Of a DNA stretch of 52,012 nt, positions 32,944-41,294 are shown piece by piece (the first letter of the stretch is position 1; each line of letters starts with the position of its first letter). Made by a program: the position numbers and the translations under genes. Below the pieces are notes generated by a model. The model saw only the letters and a program-made list of their open reading frames with translations, ran no database searches and had not been told where the DNA came from. The DNA lies in assembly GCF_001941965.1 (NCBI RefSeq), contig NZ_MKZO01000038.1, positions 1 through 52,012 of the forward strand. The letters run 5' to 3'. This stretch comes from Pseudomonas putida (GTDB lineage Bacteria > Pseudomonadota > Gammaproteobacteria > Pseudomonadales > Pseudomonadaceae).

Positions 32944-34080
32944 TTATACGCCTGGGGCGGGCGCGGGGATGGCAATGACTCGCCAGTCATCGCCAACGGC
33001 GCGCATTTCAATGATTTTCAGGGCCGGCGCTTCGCTCATCCGCGCCAGCGGCCAGTCGAGCAGCGGGCGCGCCTCGGAGCCGAGGAACTTGCCGGCAATG
33101 AACAGTTGGTATTCGTCGACCAGGCCGAGCCGGGCGAAAGCGCCGGCGAGACCGGGGCCGGCTTCCACCAGCACGTCGTTGGTACCGCGACGGGCCAGCT
33201 CTACCAGCAACTGGCGCAGATCGACCTGGCCGTTTTCGCCAGGGACGCGCAGCAGTTCATGGCCAGCAGCGGCATAGCGGGGATCGTCTGCGCCAGCGCT
33301 GACCACCAGGGCCGGGCCGGCCTGGAAGAACGGCGCGTCCAGCGGCAGGCGCAGGCGGCCGTCGATCAGCACGCGCAGCGGCGGACGGCTCAGGGCCAGG
33401 GCGGTGGTTGCGGCATCCAGGCCCAGTTCCTCGCCGCGCACGGTCATCCGTGCCTGGTCGGCGATCACGCTGGCGGCGCTGGTCAGCACCACGCTGGAGC
33501 GGGCACGCAGGCGCTGCACGGCGGAGCGGGCGGCGGGGCCGGTGATCCACTGGCTTTCGCCGCTGGCCATGGCGGTGCGCCCGTCCAGGCTCATCGCCAG
33601 CTTGACCCGTATAAACGGCAGGCCGAGCTCCATACGCTTGAGGAAACCGGGATTGAGCGCCCGGGCCTCGCCTTCGAGGACACCGCTGGCGACTTCGATC
33701 CCGGCGTCAGCCAAGCGCTTGAGGCCATTGCCGGCGACTTGCGGATTGGGATCCTGCATCGCCGCGACCACCCGCCCGACCCCGGCCTTGACCAGCGCTT
33801 CGGCGCAGGGCGGCGTGCGCCCGTGGTGGCTACAGGGTTCGAGGGTGACGTAGGCGCAAGCGCCACGGGCCAGCTCACCGGCCTCGCGCAGGGCGTGGAC
33901 TTCGGCGTGGGGCTCGCCAGCGCGCACATGCCAGCCTTCGCCGACGATGCGCCCGTCACGAACGATGACGCAGCCCACCCGCGGGTTGGGATGAGTGGAA
34001 TACACGCCCTTGCGCGCCAGCTCCAGCGCGCGGGCCATGTAGTGAGCGTCGAGCACGGCGCGTTCTGTGGACATGTTCAC
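32944..34080 (-). CDS. ribD: Bifunctional riboflavin deaminase/reductase
   Basis: RibD performs the deaminase and reductase steps of riboflavin synthesis. The 378-residue protein has a deaminase domain (1-145) with the zinc residues in HAEVHA and EPCSHHGRTPPC, and a reductase domain (about 150-370) with VKLAMSLDGRTAMASGESQWIT. It starts at GTG 34080, overlapping the nrdR stop, or at the ATG 6 nt later. Confidence 0.96.
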   Translation of the reverse strand: MNMSTERAVLDAHYMARALELARKGVYSTHPNPRVGCVIVRDGRIVGEGWHVRAGEPHAEVHALREAGELARGACAYVTLEPCSHHGRTPPCAEALVKAGVGRVVAAMQDPNPQVAGNGLKRLADAGIEVASGVLEGEARALNPGFLKRMELGLPFIRVKLAMSLDGRTAMASGESQWITGPAARSAVQRLRARSSVVLTSAASVIADQARMTVRGEELGLDAATTALALSRPPLRVLIDGRLRLPLDAPFFQAGPALVVSAGADDPRYAAAGHELLRVPGENGQVDLRQLLVELARRGTNDVLVEAGPGLAGAFARLGLVDEYQLFIAGKFLGSEARPLLDWPLARMSEAPALKIIEMRAVGDDWRVIAIPAPAPGV

Positions 34081-34541
34081 TCTTCGGAAGGCTCGCGGGC
34101 CAGGCGGTCGATCTCTTCACGGAACTCGTCGAGATCCTGGAAGCGCCGGTACACGGAGGCAAAACGGATATAGGCGACTTCATCGAGCTTGCGCAGCTCG
34201 TTCATCACCAGCTCGCCGACCACCAGCGACTTGACCTCGCGCTCGCCCTTAGCCCGCAGCTTGTGCTTGATATGGGCCAGGGCCGCTTCCAGGCGCTCGA
34301 CGCTGACCGGGCGCTTTTCCAGCGCGCGCTGCATGCCGGCACGCAGTTTCTCTTCGTCGAAGGGTTGGCGGGTGCCGTCCTGCTTGATCAGGCGCGGCAG
34401 GACCAGTTCGGCGGTCTCGAAGGTGGTGAAACGCTCGCCGCAGGCCACGCATTCGCGGCGACGGCGCACTTGCTCGCCCTCGGCGACCAGTCGCGAGTCG
34501 ATGACTTTGGTGTCGTTGGCACCGCAGAAGGGACAGTGCAT
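34077..34541 (-). CDS. nrdR: Transcriptional repressor NrdR
   Basis: NrdR represses ribonucleotide reductase genes in response to bound nucleotides. The 154-residue protein has a zinc ribbon (CPFC...CVAC) at the N-terminus and an ATP-cone domain (about 47-137, LIKQDGTRQPFDEEKLRAGM). It is the first gene of the rib cluster, a conserved position. Confidence 0.96.
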   Translation of the reverse strand: MHCPFCGANDTKVIDSRLVAEGEQVRRRRECVACGERFTTFETAELVLPRLIKQDGTRQPFDEEKLRAGMQRALEKRPVSVERLEAALAHIKHKLRAKGEREVKSLVVGELVMNELRKLDEVAYIRFASVYRRFQDLDEFREEIDRLAREPSEE

Positions 34542-34651
34542 GGTGGCAGGCAACAAAAAAAGGGAGGGCCATGGTAGCGCATCCGACTGGCAAGACAAGC
34601 CAAAGGGGTTACCATCCAGTGAGGAAATACGCCCCCTAAAGGAATTCATCC

Positions 34652-35101
34652 ATGTCGTTTCGAGCGCTCGCCGTGCTCGGTTTCGCCACCCTGCTGGCCG
34701 CCTGCAGCAGCGAAACCCCCAAGCCCGTTCCACCCCAGGCCCCGGCCCAGCCGGTCGCCAAGCATGTTCACGTACCCGCGCCACTGCCCGCCTACCAGCG
34801 TGAATTGAGCGGCAGCTTCACCAATATTCCCCGCGGTGCCGAGGTCGAGGTCGCCCTGCTGGTGATCGACGAACGCGGCCGCCCGCAGCGCCTGCTGGCC
34901 AGCGATACCTATGATGGCACCGGCCAGGCCCTGCCGTTCCAGTTGCGCTTCAATCCGGAAGTGTTCCCGGCCGGTGGCCGTGTGGAACTGCGCGCCCGCG
35001 CCAGCCAGTCCGGGCAACTGATCCTGCACCTCAAGCCGGTCAGCGTGTCCCGCGCGGAAACCCAGGCCTTCGGTCCGCTGCAACTGGAAAAGGCGCCGTA
35101 G
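34652..35101 (+). CDS. YbaY-family outer-membrane-type lipoprotein
   Basis: The 149-residue protein has a lipoprotein signal with lipobox LLAAC (Cys18), a proline-rich linker (about 23-45) and a YbaY-type beta domain (about 48-149). AAGGA lies upstream of ATG 34652. The exact function of the family is not known; it directly precedes a methyltransferase gene with no gap. Confidence 0.85.
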   Translation: MSFRALAVLGFATLLAACSSETPKPVPPQAPAQPVAKHVHVPAPLPAYQRELSGSFTNIPRGAEVEVALLVIDERGRPQRLLASDTYDGTGQALPFQLRFNPEVFPAGGRVELRARASQSGQLILHLKPVSVSRAETQAFGPLQLEKAP

Positions 35102-35761
35102 ATGGCGCCAGTGCAACTGCAGGCGGCCTTGAGCGAGCTGCTGGGGGATGCGCGGCTGGTCGCCAGCGATCTGCCGGACTGCCCGCTGAAACTCTGGCTG
35201 ATCGACGCCGACAACATGGACCGCGCCTTCAGCCCCGAGGAGACCCGGCGGATCCTTGAAGAACCGCCCTACTGGAGCTTCTGCTGGGCCAGCGGCCTGG
35301 CCATGGCCCGCTATCTGGCGGAGCGACCGGAATGGGTGGCGGGCAAGCGGGTCCTGGATTTCGGCGCCGGCTCCGGGATCGCCGGCATTGCCGCGGCGAA
35401 AGCCGGGGCGCTGGAAGTGGTTGCCTGCGATCTCGATCCACTGGCACTCGAGTCCTGCCGGGCGAATGCTGCGCTCAATGGCGTGGAGCTCAACTACTCC
35501 AGCGACTTCTTCGCCGAGGACGACCGTTTCGACCTGATCCTGGTCGCCGACGTGCTCTACGACCGCGCCAACCTGCCGCTGCTCGACCAGTTCCTCAGCC
35601 GGGGACAACAGGCCCTGGTGGCCGACTCGCGGGTGCGCGACTTCCGTCACCCGCTCTACCGCCAGCTCGACACGCTGCACGCCCTGACCCTGCCGGACCT
35701 GGCCGAGCCCCACGAGTTTCGCCAGGTGAGCCTGTACCACGCCAGTCGCGGGGCCTTATAG
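35102..35761 (+). CDS. Class I SAM-dependent methyltransferase
   Basis: The 219-residue enzyme has the AdoMet motif VLDFGAGSGIAGIAAAKAG (about 83-101), the acidic CDLDPLALE after strand two and FDLILVADVLYD as motif IV. The pattern resembles lysine protein methyltransferases (PrmA/ETFB-type). It starts directly after the lipoprotein stop codon. The substrate is not shown. Confidence 0.88.
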   Translation: MAPVQLQAALSELLGDARLVASDLPDCPLKLWLIDADNMDRAFSPEETRRILEEPPYWSFCWASGLAMARYLAERPEWVAGKRVLDFGAGSGIAGIAAAKAGALEVVACDLDPLALESCRANAALNGVELNYSSDFFAEDDRFDLILVADVLYDRANLPLLDQFLSRGQQALVADSRVRDFRHPLYRQLDTLHALTLPDLAEPHEFRQVSLYHASRGAL

Positions 35762-35792
35762 TGGCGCCATACATGCGTTCGCGAGAGTCGAG

Positions 35793-36665
35793 ATGAGTCA
35801 GGAATCGCCGTACATTTTCGATACCACCGTTGCCAACTTCGATCAGGTGGTGATTGCCAACTCCCACCACAAGCCGGTGCTGGTGGACTTCTGGGCCGAC
35901 TGGTGCGCGCCGTGCAAGGCGCTGATGCCGATGCTGGCGAAGATCACCGAGGAGTATCAAGGCGAGCTGCTGCTGGCCAAGGTCAACTGCGATGTCGAGC
36001 AGGACATCGTCGCCCGCTTCGGCATCCGCAGCCTGCCGACCGTGGTGCTGTTCAAGGATGGCCAGCCGGTGGATGGCTTTGCCGGGGCGCAGCCGGAATC
36101 GGCGGTGCGCGCCATGCTTGAACCCCATGTGCAGATGCCGGCGCCAGCCGCGGCCGATCCGCTGGAACTGGCCCAGGCACTGTTCAATGACGGGCGCTAC
36201 AGCGAGGCGGAAGCCACGCTCAAGCAGTTGCTGTCGGAAGACAATACCAACGCAGGAGCGCTGATTCTCTACGCCCGCTGCCTGGCCGAGCGTGGCGAGC
36301 TGGTGGAAGCGCAGACCGTGCTGGATGCGGTGAAGAGTGATGAGCACAAGGCGGCGCTGGCGGGGGCGAAAGCCCAGCTGACCTTCCTGCGCCAGGCCAA
36401 GGACCTGCCGGAAGTGGCCGATCTGAAAACCCGTCTGGCGCAGAATGCCGAGGATGATGAAGCGGCTTACCAGTTGGCCATCCAGCAGTTGTCGCGCCAG
36501 CAGTACGAGGCGGCGCTGGAAGGCTTGCTGAAGCTGTTCAAGCGCAATCGCGGGTATGAAGGCGGGTTGCCACATAAGACCTTGCTGCAGGTGTTCGAGC
36601 TGCTGGGTAACGACCACCCGTTGGTGGGGACCTACCGGCGCAAGTTGTTCGCTGCTCTCTACTGA
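35793..36665 (+). CDS. ybbN: Thioredoxin-fold co-chaperone YbbN/CnoX
   Basis: The 290-residue protein has an N-terminal thioredoxin domain with a full WCAPC active site (37-41) and a C-terminal tetratricopeptide region (about 125-285). CnoX proteins protect unfolded substrates under oxidative stress and pass them to GroEL or DnaK; the E. coli version lacks the complete CxxC, so this one may be a true reductase as well. Confidence 0.92.
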   Translation: MSQESPYIFDTTVANFDQVVIANSHHKPVLVDFWADWCAPCKALMPMLAKITEEYQGELLLAKVNCDVEQDIVARFGIRSLPTVVLFKDGQPVDGFAGAQPESAVRAMLEPHVQMPAPAAADPLELAQALFNDGRYSEAEATLKQLLSEDNTNAGALILYARCLAERGELVEAQTVLDAVKSDEHKAALAGAKAQLTFLRQAKDLPEVADLKTRLAQNAEDDEAAYQLAIQQLSRQQYEAALEGLLKLFKRNRGYEGGLPHKTLLQVFELLGNDHPLVGTYRRKLFAALY

Positions 36666-36674
36666 GTCAGTTCC

Positions 36675-36758
36675 GGCCCTATCGCTGGCAAGCCAGCTCC
36701 CACAGGGATCGCGTGCACCGCCGAACCTGTGGGAGCTGGCTTGCCAGCGATGAGGCCC
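36675..36758. repeat. REP pair after ybbN
   Basis: Two inverted REP copies (GGCCCTATCGCTGG... and ...CCAGCGATGAGGCCC) lie between the convergent ybbN and the hypothetical gene at 36769. Confidence 0.9.
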
Positions 36759-36768
36759 GCAAGAACAC

Positions 36769-37107
36769 CTAGCCGACCCAGTGATACACCGGCGCATCCG
36801 CCCCGCTTTCCACCTTCACCTCGGCACTGTGCCGCAGCCGCACCAGCAGGCGCTTGCCCGCCGCCGTGCTCCCGGCCAGCCCTTCGAGCAACTCCAGCAA
36901 CGCCGGCCCTTCCATCTCCCCCGCCTTGCGCAGCAACTCCTTCGCCGCCAGCCACAGGGTGTCATCCGGCCGTGCCTGTACCGTCGGCGCGACACTGCTG
37001 ACCGGCGCCGCAGCCTCACCCACCCGCGCCAGACCGGCCCACTCTTCCGGCCCCAGCTCGATGGTCAAATCCACCGGCCATTCGCCGATATGCCCTCGAA
37101 TTCGCAC
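36769..37107 (-). CDS. Conserved hypothetical cytoplasmic protein
   Basis: From GTG 37107, with GGAG 8 nt upstream, the product has 112 residues: a short N-terminal beta part (VRIRGHIGEWPVDLTIELG) and a helical C-terminal half. There is no signal peptide and no domain that I recognise. A counterpart between ybbN and the zinc operon exists in P. aeruginosa as I recall. An ATG at 37176 would also be in frame but has poorer context. Confidence 0.75.
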   Translation of the reverse strand: MRIRGHIGEWPVDLTIELGPEEWAGLARVGEAAAPVSSVAPTVQARPDDTLWLAAKELLRKAGEMEGPALLELLEGLAGSTAAGKRLLVRLRHSAEVKVESGADAPVYHWVG

Positions 37108-37183
37108 CTTGCACCCTCCATTGTCAGACCGACCATGCTCCCACGCCGGTCGGCGATCGCCAAGGGACACTGGCACGCCACCT

Positions 37184-37203
37184 GAATTTCGTTATAACAT
37201 TTC
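37184..37203 (+). promoter_or_regulatory. Zur-box-like site upstream of the zinc operon
   Basis: GAATTTCGTTATAACATTTC is centred on the palindrome GTTATAAC. Its right half, TATAACATTTC, is identical to the half-site of the proteobacterial Zur consensus; the left half is poor. It lies 36-55 bp upstream of the first gene. Confidence 0.6.
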
Positions 37204-37238
37204 AAAACCTTTCCAACGCCCTCCCCGGAGTTCCGCCC

Positions 37239-37817
37239 ATGCGTCGCCTGCTGCTTGCCTTGCCTTTCGCTCTGCTGCCCCTGGCCCTCACCGCCCACGC
37301 GCATGACGACCACGATCATGATCACGCCCACGGTGCACTCGGCGCTCACGAACACGGTGTCGCCCACCTGAACGCCGTGCTCGATGGCAATACCCTGGAG
37401 CTGGAACTGGAAAGCCCGGCGATGAACCTGGTGGGCTTCGAGCACGCCGCCCAGAGCGATGCCGACAAAGCCAAGGTCGCGGCCGTGCGCGCCCAGCTGG
37501 AACAGCCGCTGAAGCTGTTCGGCCTGACCGCCGCCGCCGGCTGCAAGGACAGCGACCAGGAGCTGGAAAGCCCGCTGTTCGGCGATGCCCCGAGCAAGGA
37601 TGACGACGGCGATGCTGATGAGCACGAGCATGGCCACAGCGATATCCACGCCCACTACCGCTTCGAATGCGCCAAGCCGGATGCGCTGAAGGCCCTGGAC
37701 CTGGCCCCGCTGTTCAAGACCTACCCTTCGACCCAGAAGATCCAGGTCCAGTTGATCGGCCCGAATGGCCAGAAAGGTGTCGAAGCCGCCCCGGCAAACG
37801 CTACGATCAACTTCTAA
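37239..37817 (+). CDS. Zinc uptake protein ZrgA-like (DUF2796), periplasmic
   Basis: The 192-residue protein has a signal peptide (about 1-21) and two histidine/aspartate-rich stretches (about 22-43 HDDHDHDHAHG... and 125-138 DEHEHGHSDIHAH) suited to zinc binding. It starts a four-gene operon with an MacB-type ATPase, a permease and a DUF3299 protein, equal to the Zur-controlled PA4063-PA4066 set of P. aeruginosa. The Zur-like site upstream agrees with zinc control. Confidence 0.88.
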   Translation: MRRLLLALPFALLPLALTAHAHDDHDHDHAHGALGAHEHGVAHLNAVLDGNTLELELESPAMNLVGFEHAAQSDADKAKVAAVRAQLEQPLKLFGLTAAAGCKDSDQELESPLFGDAPSKDDDGDADEHEHGHSDIHAHYRFECAKPDALKALDLAPLFKTYPSTQKIQVQLIGPNGQKGVEAAPANATINF

Positions 37818-37862
37818 GCCACCTTTCCAGTGAAGCGCCCGGGGCAACCCGGGCGTTGATTT

Positions 37863-38582
37863 ATGAGCCAGGCACTGATTGAACTGACCGACCTGGGCTT
37901 CGCCTGGCCGGGACATCCGCCCCTGCTGGACATCCCCGCGCTGCGCCTCGAAGCCGGCGAATCGCTGTTTCTCAAGGGCCCCAGCGGCAGCGGCAAGACC
38001 ACCCTGCTGGGCCTGCTCGGCGGCGTGCAGAAGGCCGACCGCGGCAGCATCCGCCTGCTCGGCCAGGACCTTGGCGAGCTGAGCCAGAGCGCCCGCGACC
38101 GTTTCCGCGTCGACCACACCGGCTACATCTTCCAGCAGTTCAACCTGCTGCCGTTTCTCTCGGTACGGGAAAACGTCGAGCTGCCCTGCCACTTCTCCAA
38201 GGCCCGCGCCGAACGCGCCGCCCAGCGCCATGGCAGCGTCAGCGAAGCCGCGACCGTGCTGCTCGCGCACCTCGGCCTGAAAGCCCCGGACCTGCTCGCC
38301 CGCCGCGCCGACAGCCTGTCCATCGGCCAGCAACAACGGGTCGCCGCCGCCCGCGCGCTGATAGGCCAGCCGGAACTGGTGATCGCCGACGAACCCACCT
38401 CGGCCCTCGACGCCGACACCCGCGAAGCCTTTATCCGCCTGCTGTTCGCCGAATGCCGCGACGCCGGCTCCAGCCTGCTGTTCGTCAGCCATGACCAGAG
38501 CCTGGCGCCGCTGTTCGATCGTCAGCTGTCCCTTGCCGAACTCAACCGCGCGGCCCGTCCTGCCAGCGAAACGGAGGTCTGA
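37863..38582 (+). CDS. ABC transporter ATP-binding protein of the zinc operon
   Basis: A 239-residue MacB/LolD-type ATPase with Walker A GPSGSGKTT, a signature that reads LSIGQQQR instead of LSGGQQQR, and Walker B VIADEPTSALD. It works with the FtsX-type permease encoded next, whose ATG shares a base with its stop. Such pairs drive mechanical work or export rather than classic import. Confidence 0.92.
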   Translation: MSQALIELTDLGFAWPGHPPLLDIPALRLEAGESLFLKGPSGSGKTTLLGLLGGVQKADRGSIRLLGQDLGELSQSARDRFRVDHTGYIFQQFNLLPFLSVRENVELPCHFSKARAERAAQRHGSVSEAATVLLAHLGLKAPDLLARRADSLSIGQQQRVAAARALIGQPELVIADEPTSALDADTREAFIRLLFAECRDAGSSLLFVSHDQSLAPLFDRQLSLAELNRAARPASETEV

Positions 38583-39847
38583 TGTACCTGCTCCGCCTTG
38601 CCCTGGCCAGCCTGGCCAACCGCCGTTTCACTGCGTTCCTCACCGCCTTCGCCATCGCCCTGTCGGTGTGCCTGCTGCTGGCCGTGGAGCGGGTGCGGAC
38701 CGAAGCCCGCGCCAGCTTCGCCAGCACCATCAGCGGTACCGACCTGATCGTCGGCGCCCGCTCCGGCTCGGTGAACCTGCTGCTGTATTCGGTATTCCGC
38801 ATCGGCAACGCCACCAACAACATCCGCTGGGACAGCTTCGAGCACTACGCCAACGACCGCCGGGTGAAATGGGCGATTCCGATTTCCCTCGGCGACTCGC
38901 ACCGCGGCTACCGGGTGATGGGCACCACGGCCGCGTATTTCGAGCACTACCAGTACGGTCGCCGGCAGAACCTGGAACTGAGCCAGGGCCGTGCCTTCGC
39001 CACCGATCCGTTCGAGGTGGTGCTGGGGGCCGAGGTCGCCGAGGCGCTGCACTACAAGCTCGGCGACAAGCTGGTACTGGCACACGGTGTCGCCGCCATC
39101 AGCCTGGTCAAGCATGACGACAAGCCGTTCACCGTGGTTGGCGTGCTCAAGCGCACCGGCACCCCGGTGGACCGCACCCTGCACATCAGCCTCGGCGGCA
39201 TGGAAGCCATCCACATCGACTGGCACAACGGCGTGCCGGCCCGGGGCAACGGCCGCATCAGCGCCGACGAAGCGCGCAACATGGACCTGACGCCGACGGC
39301 GATCACCGCCTTCATGCTCGGCCTCAACAACAAGATCGCGACCTTCTCCCTGCAACGGGAGATCAACGAATTCCGCAACGAACCGCTGCTCGCCATCCTG
39401 CCCGGGGTCGCCCTGCAGGAACTGTGGAGCCTGATGGGCACGGCGGAACAGGCGCTGTTCGTGGTCTCGCTGTTCGTGGTGCTGACCGGCCTGATCGGCA
39501 TGCTCACGGCGATCCTCACCAGCCTCAACGAACGCCGCCGCGAGATGGCCATCCTGCGTTCGGTGGGGGCACGCCCGTGGCATGTCGGCGGATTGCTGGT
39601 GCTGGAGGCCTTCACCCTGGCCTTGGTCGGGATCGGCGCGGGGCTGGGCCTGCTTTACGTTGGCATCGCCGCAGCCCAGGGTTACGTGCAGGCCAACTAT
39701 GGGTTATACCTGCCGCTGGCCTTGCCGAGCGCGCATGAATGGACGCTGCTGGGGATCATCCTCGGCGCTGCGCTGCTGATGGGCAGCATTCCCGCCTGGC
39801 GGGCCTATCGACAGTCGCTGGCCGATGGCCTGTCCATTCATCTGTGA
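38582..39847 (+). CDS. FtsX-like ABC permease of the zinc operon
   Basis: The 421-residue protein has one N-terminal transmembrane helix (about 13-35), a large periplasmic domain (about 36-280) and three C-terminal helices, the MacB/FtsX fold, with ERRREMAILRSVGARPW in the coupling loop. It forms a complex with the preceding ATPase; role in zinc handling is inferred from the operon. Confidence 0.92.
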   Translation: MYLLRLALASLANRRFTAFLTAFAIALSVCLLLAVERVRTEARASFASTISGTDLIVGARSGSVNLLLYSVFRIGNATNNIRWDSFEHYANDRRVKWAIPISLGDSHRGYRVMGTTAAYFEHYQYGRRQNLELSQGRAFATDPFEVVLGAEVAEALHYKLGDKLVLAHGVAAISLVKHDDKPFTVVGVLKRTGTPVDRTLHISLGGMEAIHIDWHNGVPARGNGRISADEARNMDLTPTAITAFMLGLNNKIATFSLQREINEFRNEPLLAILPGVALQELWSLMGTAEQALFVVSLFVVLTGLIGMLTAILTSLNERRREMAILRSVGARPWHVGGLLVLEAFTLALVGIGAGLGLLYVGIAAAQGYVQANYGLYLPLALPSAHEWTLLGIILGAALLMGSIPAWRAYRQSLADGLSIHL

Positions 39848-39858
39848 GTATCCGTGCA

Positions 39859-40380
39859 ATGCGCCGTGCCCTGCTGTTGCTGTGTTTCCTGGTCCTGCCC
39901 GCCTGGGCAGGCGAGCCGCGGACCCTGGAATGGCCGCAACTGATTCCCGCCGGTGCGCCGGTGATCGAGCCGCAGATGACACCGCTGCACAACCTCTCGC
40001 AGCTTTCCAACCTGGCTGACGCCCTGGCTGCCGAAGCGGCGCCAGCGGCGCACCAGCAGGTGCCGGACGCACCGGTGGTCAAGGAGCTGGACGGCCAGCA
40101 GGTCAAGCTGCCGGGCTATATCGTGCCGCTGGAAGTAGGCGAGGACGGACGCACCACGGAGTTTCTCCTGGTGCCCTACTACGGCGCCTGCATCCATGTG
40201 CCGCCACCGCCGTCGAACCAGATCGTGCATGTGGTCAGCGAAATCGGCATCAAGGTCGAGGAGCTGTACCAGCCGTACTGGATCGAGGGGCCGATGCGTG
40301 TCCAGTCGTCGTCCAGCGAGCTGGCCGACGCCGGTTACCAGATGGAAGCCGAGAAAATCTACGCCTACGAACTACAATGA
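39859..40380 (+). CDS. DUF3299 periplasmic protein of the zinc operon
   Basis: The 173-residue product has a signal peptide (about 1-18) and a DUF3299 domain with LPGYIVPLE and the block YYGACIHVPPPPSNQIVHV, whose Cys and His could bind metal. It is the last gene of the zinc operon. A GTG at 39844 overlapping the permease stop is an alternative start that would add five residues. Confidence 0.85.
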   Translation: MRRALLLLCFLVLPAWAGEPRTLEWPQLIPAGAPVIEPQMTPLHNLSQLSNLADALAAEAAPAAHQQVPDAPVVKELDGQQVKLPGYIVPLEVGEDGRTTEFLLVPYYGACIHVPPPPSNQIVHVVSEIGIKVEELYQPYWIEGPMRVQSSSSELADAGYQMEAEKIYAYELQ

Positions 40381-40409
40381 ATGGCCGCGCCGGGACGCCT
40401 TCGCTTTCA

Positions 40410-40451
40410 TTGAGCTGAATCAAAATCCGCCCCGTGGCAGCTCCTTAACAT
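40410..40451 (+). promoter_or_regulatory. ANR (FNR-type) box and -10 of the oprG promoter
   Basis: TTGAGCTGAATCAA (40410-40423) matches the ANR/FNR consensus TTGAT-N4-ATCAA at 9 of 10 defined positions. A -10 hexamer TAACAT follows at 40446-40451, which puts the box at about -41.5, the class II activator position. OprG in P. aeruginosa and OmpW in E. coli are known to respond to oxygen. Confidence 0.75.
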
Positions 40452-40488
40452 TGGAACCATCGAATCCAAATGTCCCCTGGGAGCTTCC

Positions 40489-41172
40489 ATGAACAAGTCT
40501 TTGCTCGGCGCCTCGCTGATTGCCCTCGCGCTCGCAGCGCCTGCCGTCCACGCCCACCAGGCCGGTGATTTCATCGTCCGTGCCGGCGCAGCCACCGCTT
40601 CCCCGAACGAAGACAGCGGCAACCTGAAACTCGACGGCGTCAAGGTCGGCGGCACCAAGGCGACCCTGGACAGCGACACCCAACTGGGCCTGGCCTTCGC
40701 CTACATGGTCACCGACCATGTCGGTATCGAACTGCTGGCGGCCACGCCGTTCCAGCACGAGGTCGCCGTGAAAGGCCTGGGCGCAGGCCTCGATGGCAAG
40801 CTGGCCGATATCAAGCACCTGCCACCAACCCTGTCGGTCCAGTACTACCCGATGGACGCCGGCTCGAAATTCCAGCCTTACGTCGGTATCGGTATCAACT
40901 ACACCCTGTTCTTCGATGAAGACCTGAGCAGCGAGCGCAAGGCCCAGGGCTTCAGCGACATGAAGCTGAAGAACTCCGTCGGCCTGGCCGGCCAGGTGGG
41001 GCTGGACTACATGCTCACCGACAACCTGCTGTTCAACGCCGCGGTCTGGTATGCCGATATCGACACCGAAGCCAGCATCGACGGCCCGAGCGCCCTGGGC
41101 GTGGGCAAGACCAAGGTGGATGTGGATGTCGATCCTTGGGTCTACATGGTGGGTATCGGTTACAAGTTCTAA
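40489..41172 (+). CDS. oprG: Outer-membrane protein OprG (OmpW family)
   Basis: The 227-residue protein has a signal peptide (about 1-22, ending AVHA) and an eight-stranded OmpW barrel ending in the outer-membrane signature phenylalanine (YKF). OmpW-family channels carry small hydrophobic molecules across the outer membrane. It follows the zinc operon exactly as PA4067 follows PA4066 in P. aeruginosa, but has its own promoter with an ANR box and its own terminator. Confidence 0.93.
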   Translation: MNKSLLGASLIALALAAPAVHAHQAGDFIVRAGAATASPNEDSGNLKLDGVKVGGTKATLDSDTQLGLAFAYMVTDHVGIELLAATPFQHEVAVKGLGAGLDGKLADIKHLPPTLSVQYYPMDAGSKFQPYVGIGINYTLFFDEDLSSERKAQGFSDMKLKNSVGLAGQVGLDYMLTDNLLFNAAVWYADIDTEASIDGPSALGVGKTKVDVDVDPWVYMVGIGYKF

Positions 41173-41179
41173 AGACAAA

Positions 41180-41204
41180 GGGCCGCGCAAGCGGCCCTTT
41201 TTTT
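41180..41204 (+). terminator. Intrinsic terminator of oprG
   Basis: GGGCCGC and GCGGCCC form a 7-bp GC-rich stem with a GCAA loop, followed by seven T. It begins 8 nt after the oprG stop. Confidence 0.95.
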
Positions 41205-41216
41205 GTGGTGCCCTTC

Positions 41217-41294
41217 AGGGCCCTATCGCTGGCAAGCCAGCTCCCACAGGTTACGCGATCCCTGTGGGAGCTGGCTTGCCAGCGATAGGGCCCT
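41217..41294. repeat. REP pair with 34-bp perfect arms
   Basis: Two perfectly complementary arms (AGGGCCCTATCGCTGG... and its inverse) are separated by only about 10 bp. It is the most regular of the six REP pairs in the window and lies between the convergent oprG and epimerase genes. Confidence 0.92.

Noticed and set aside
29090..33277. Three long plus-strand open frames (29090-30904, 30760-32274, 31640-33277)
   Set aside because: They are antisense to thiL, nusB, ribH, ribBX, ribC and ribD and show no protein family features.
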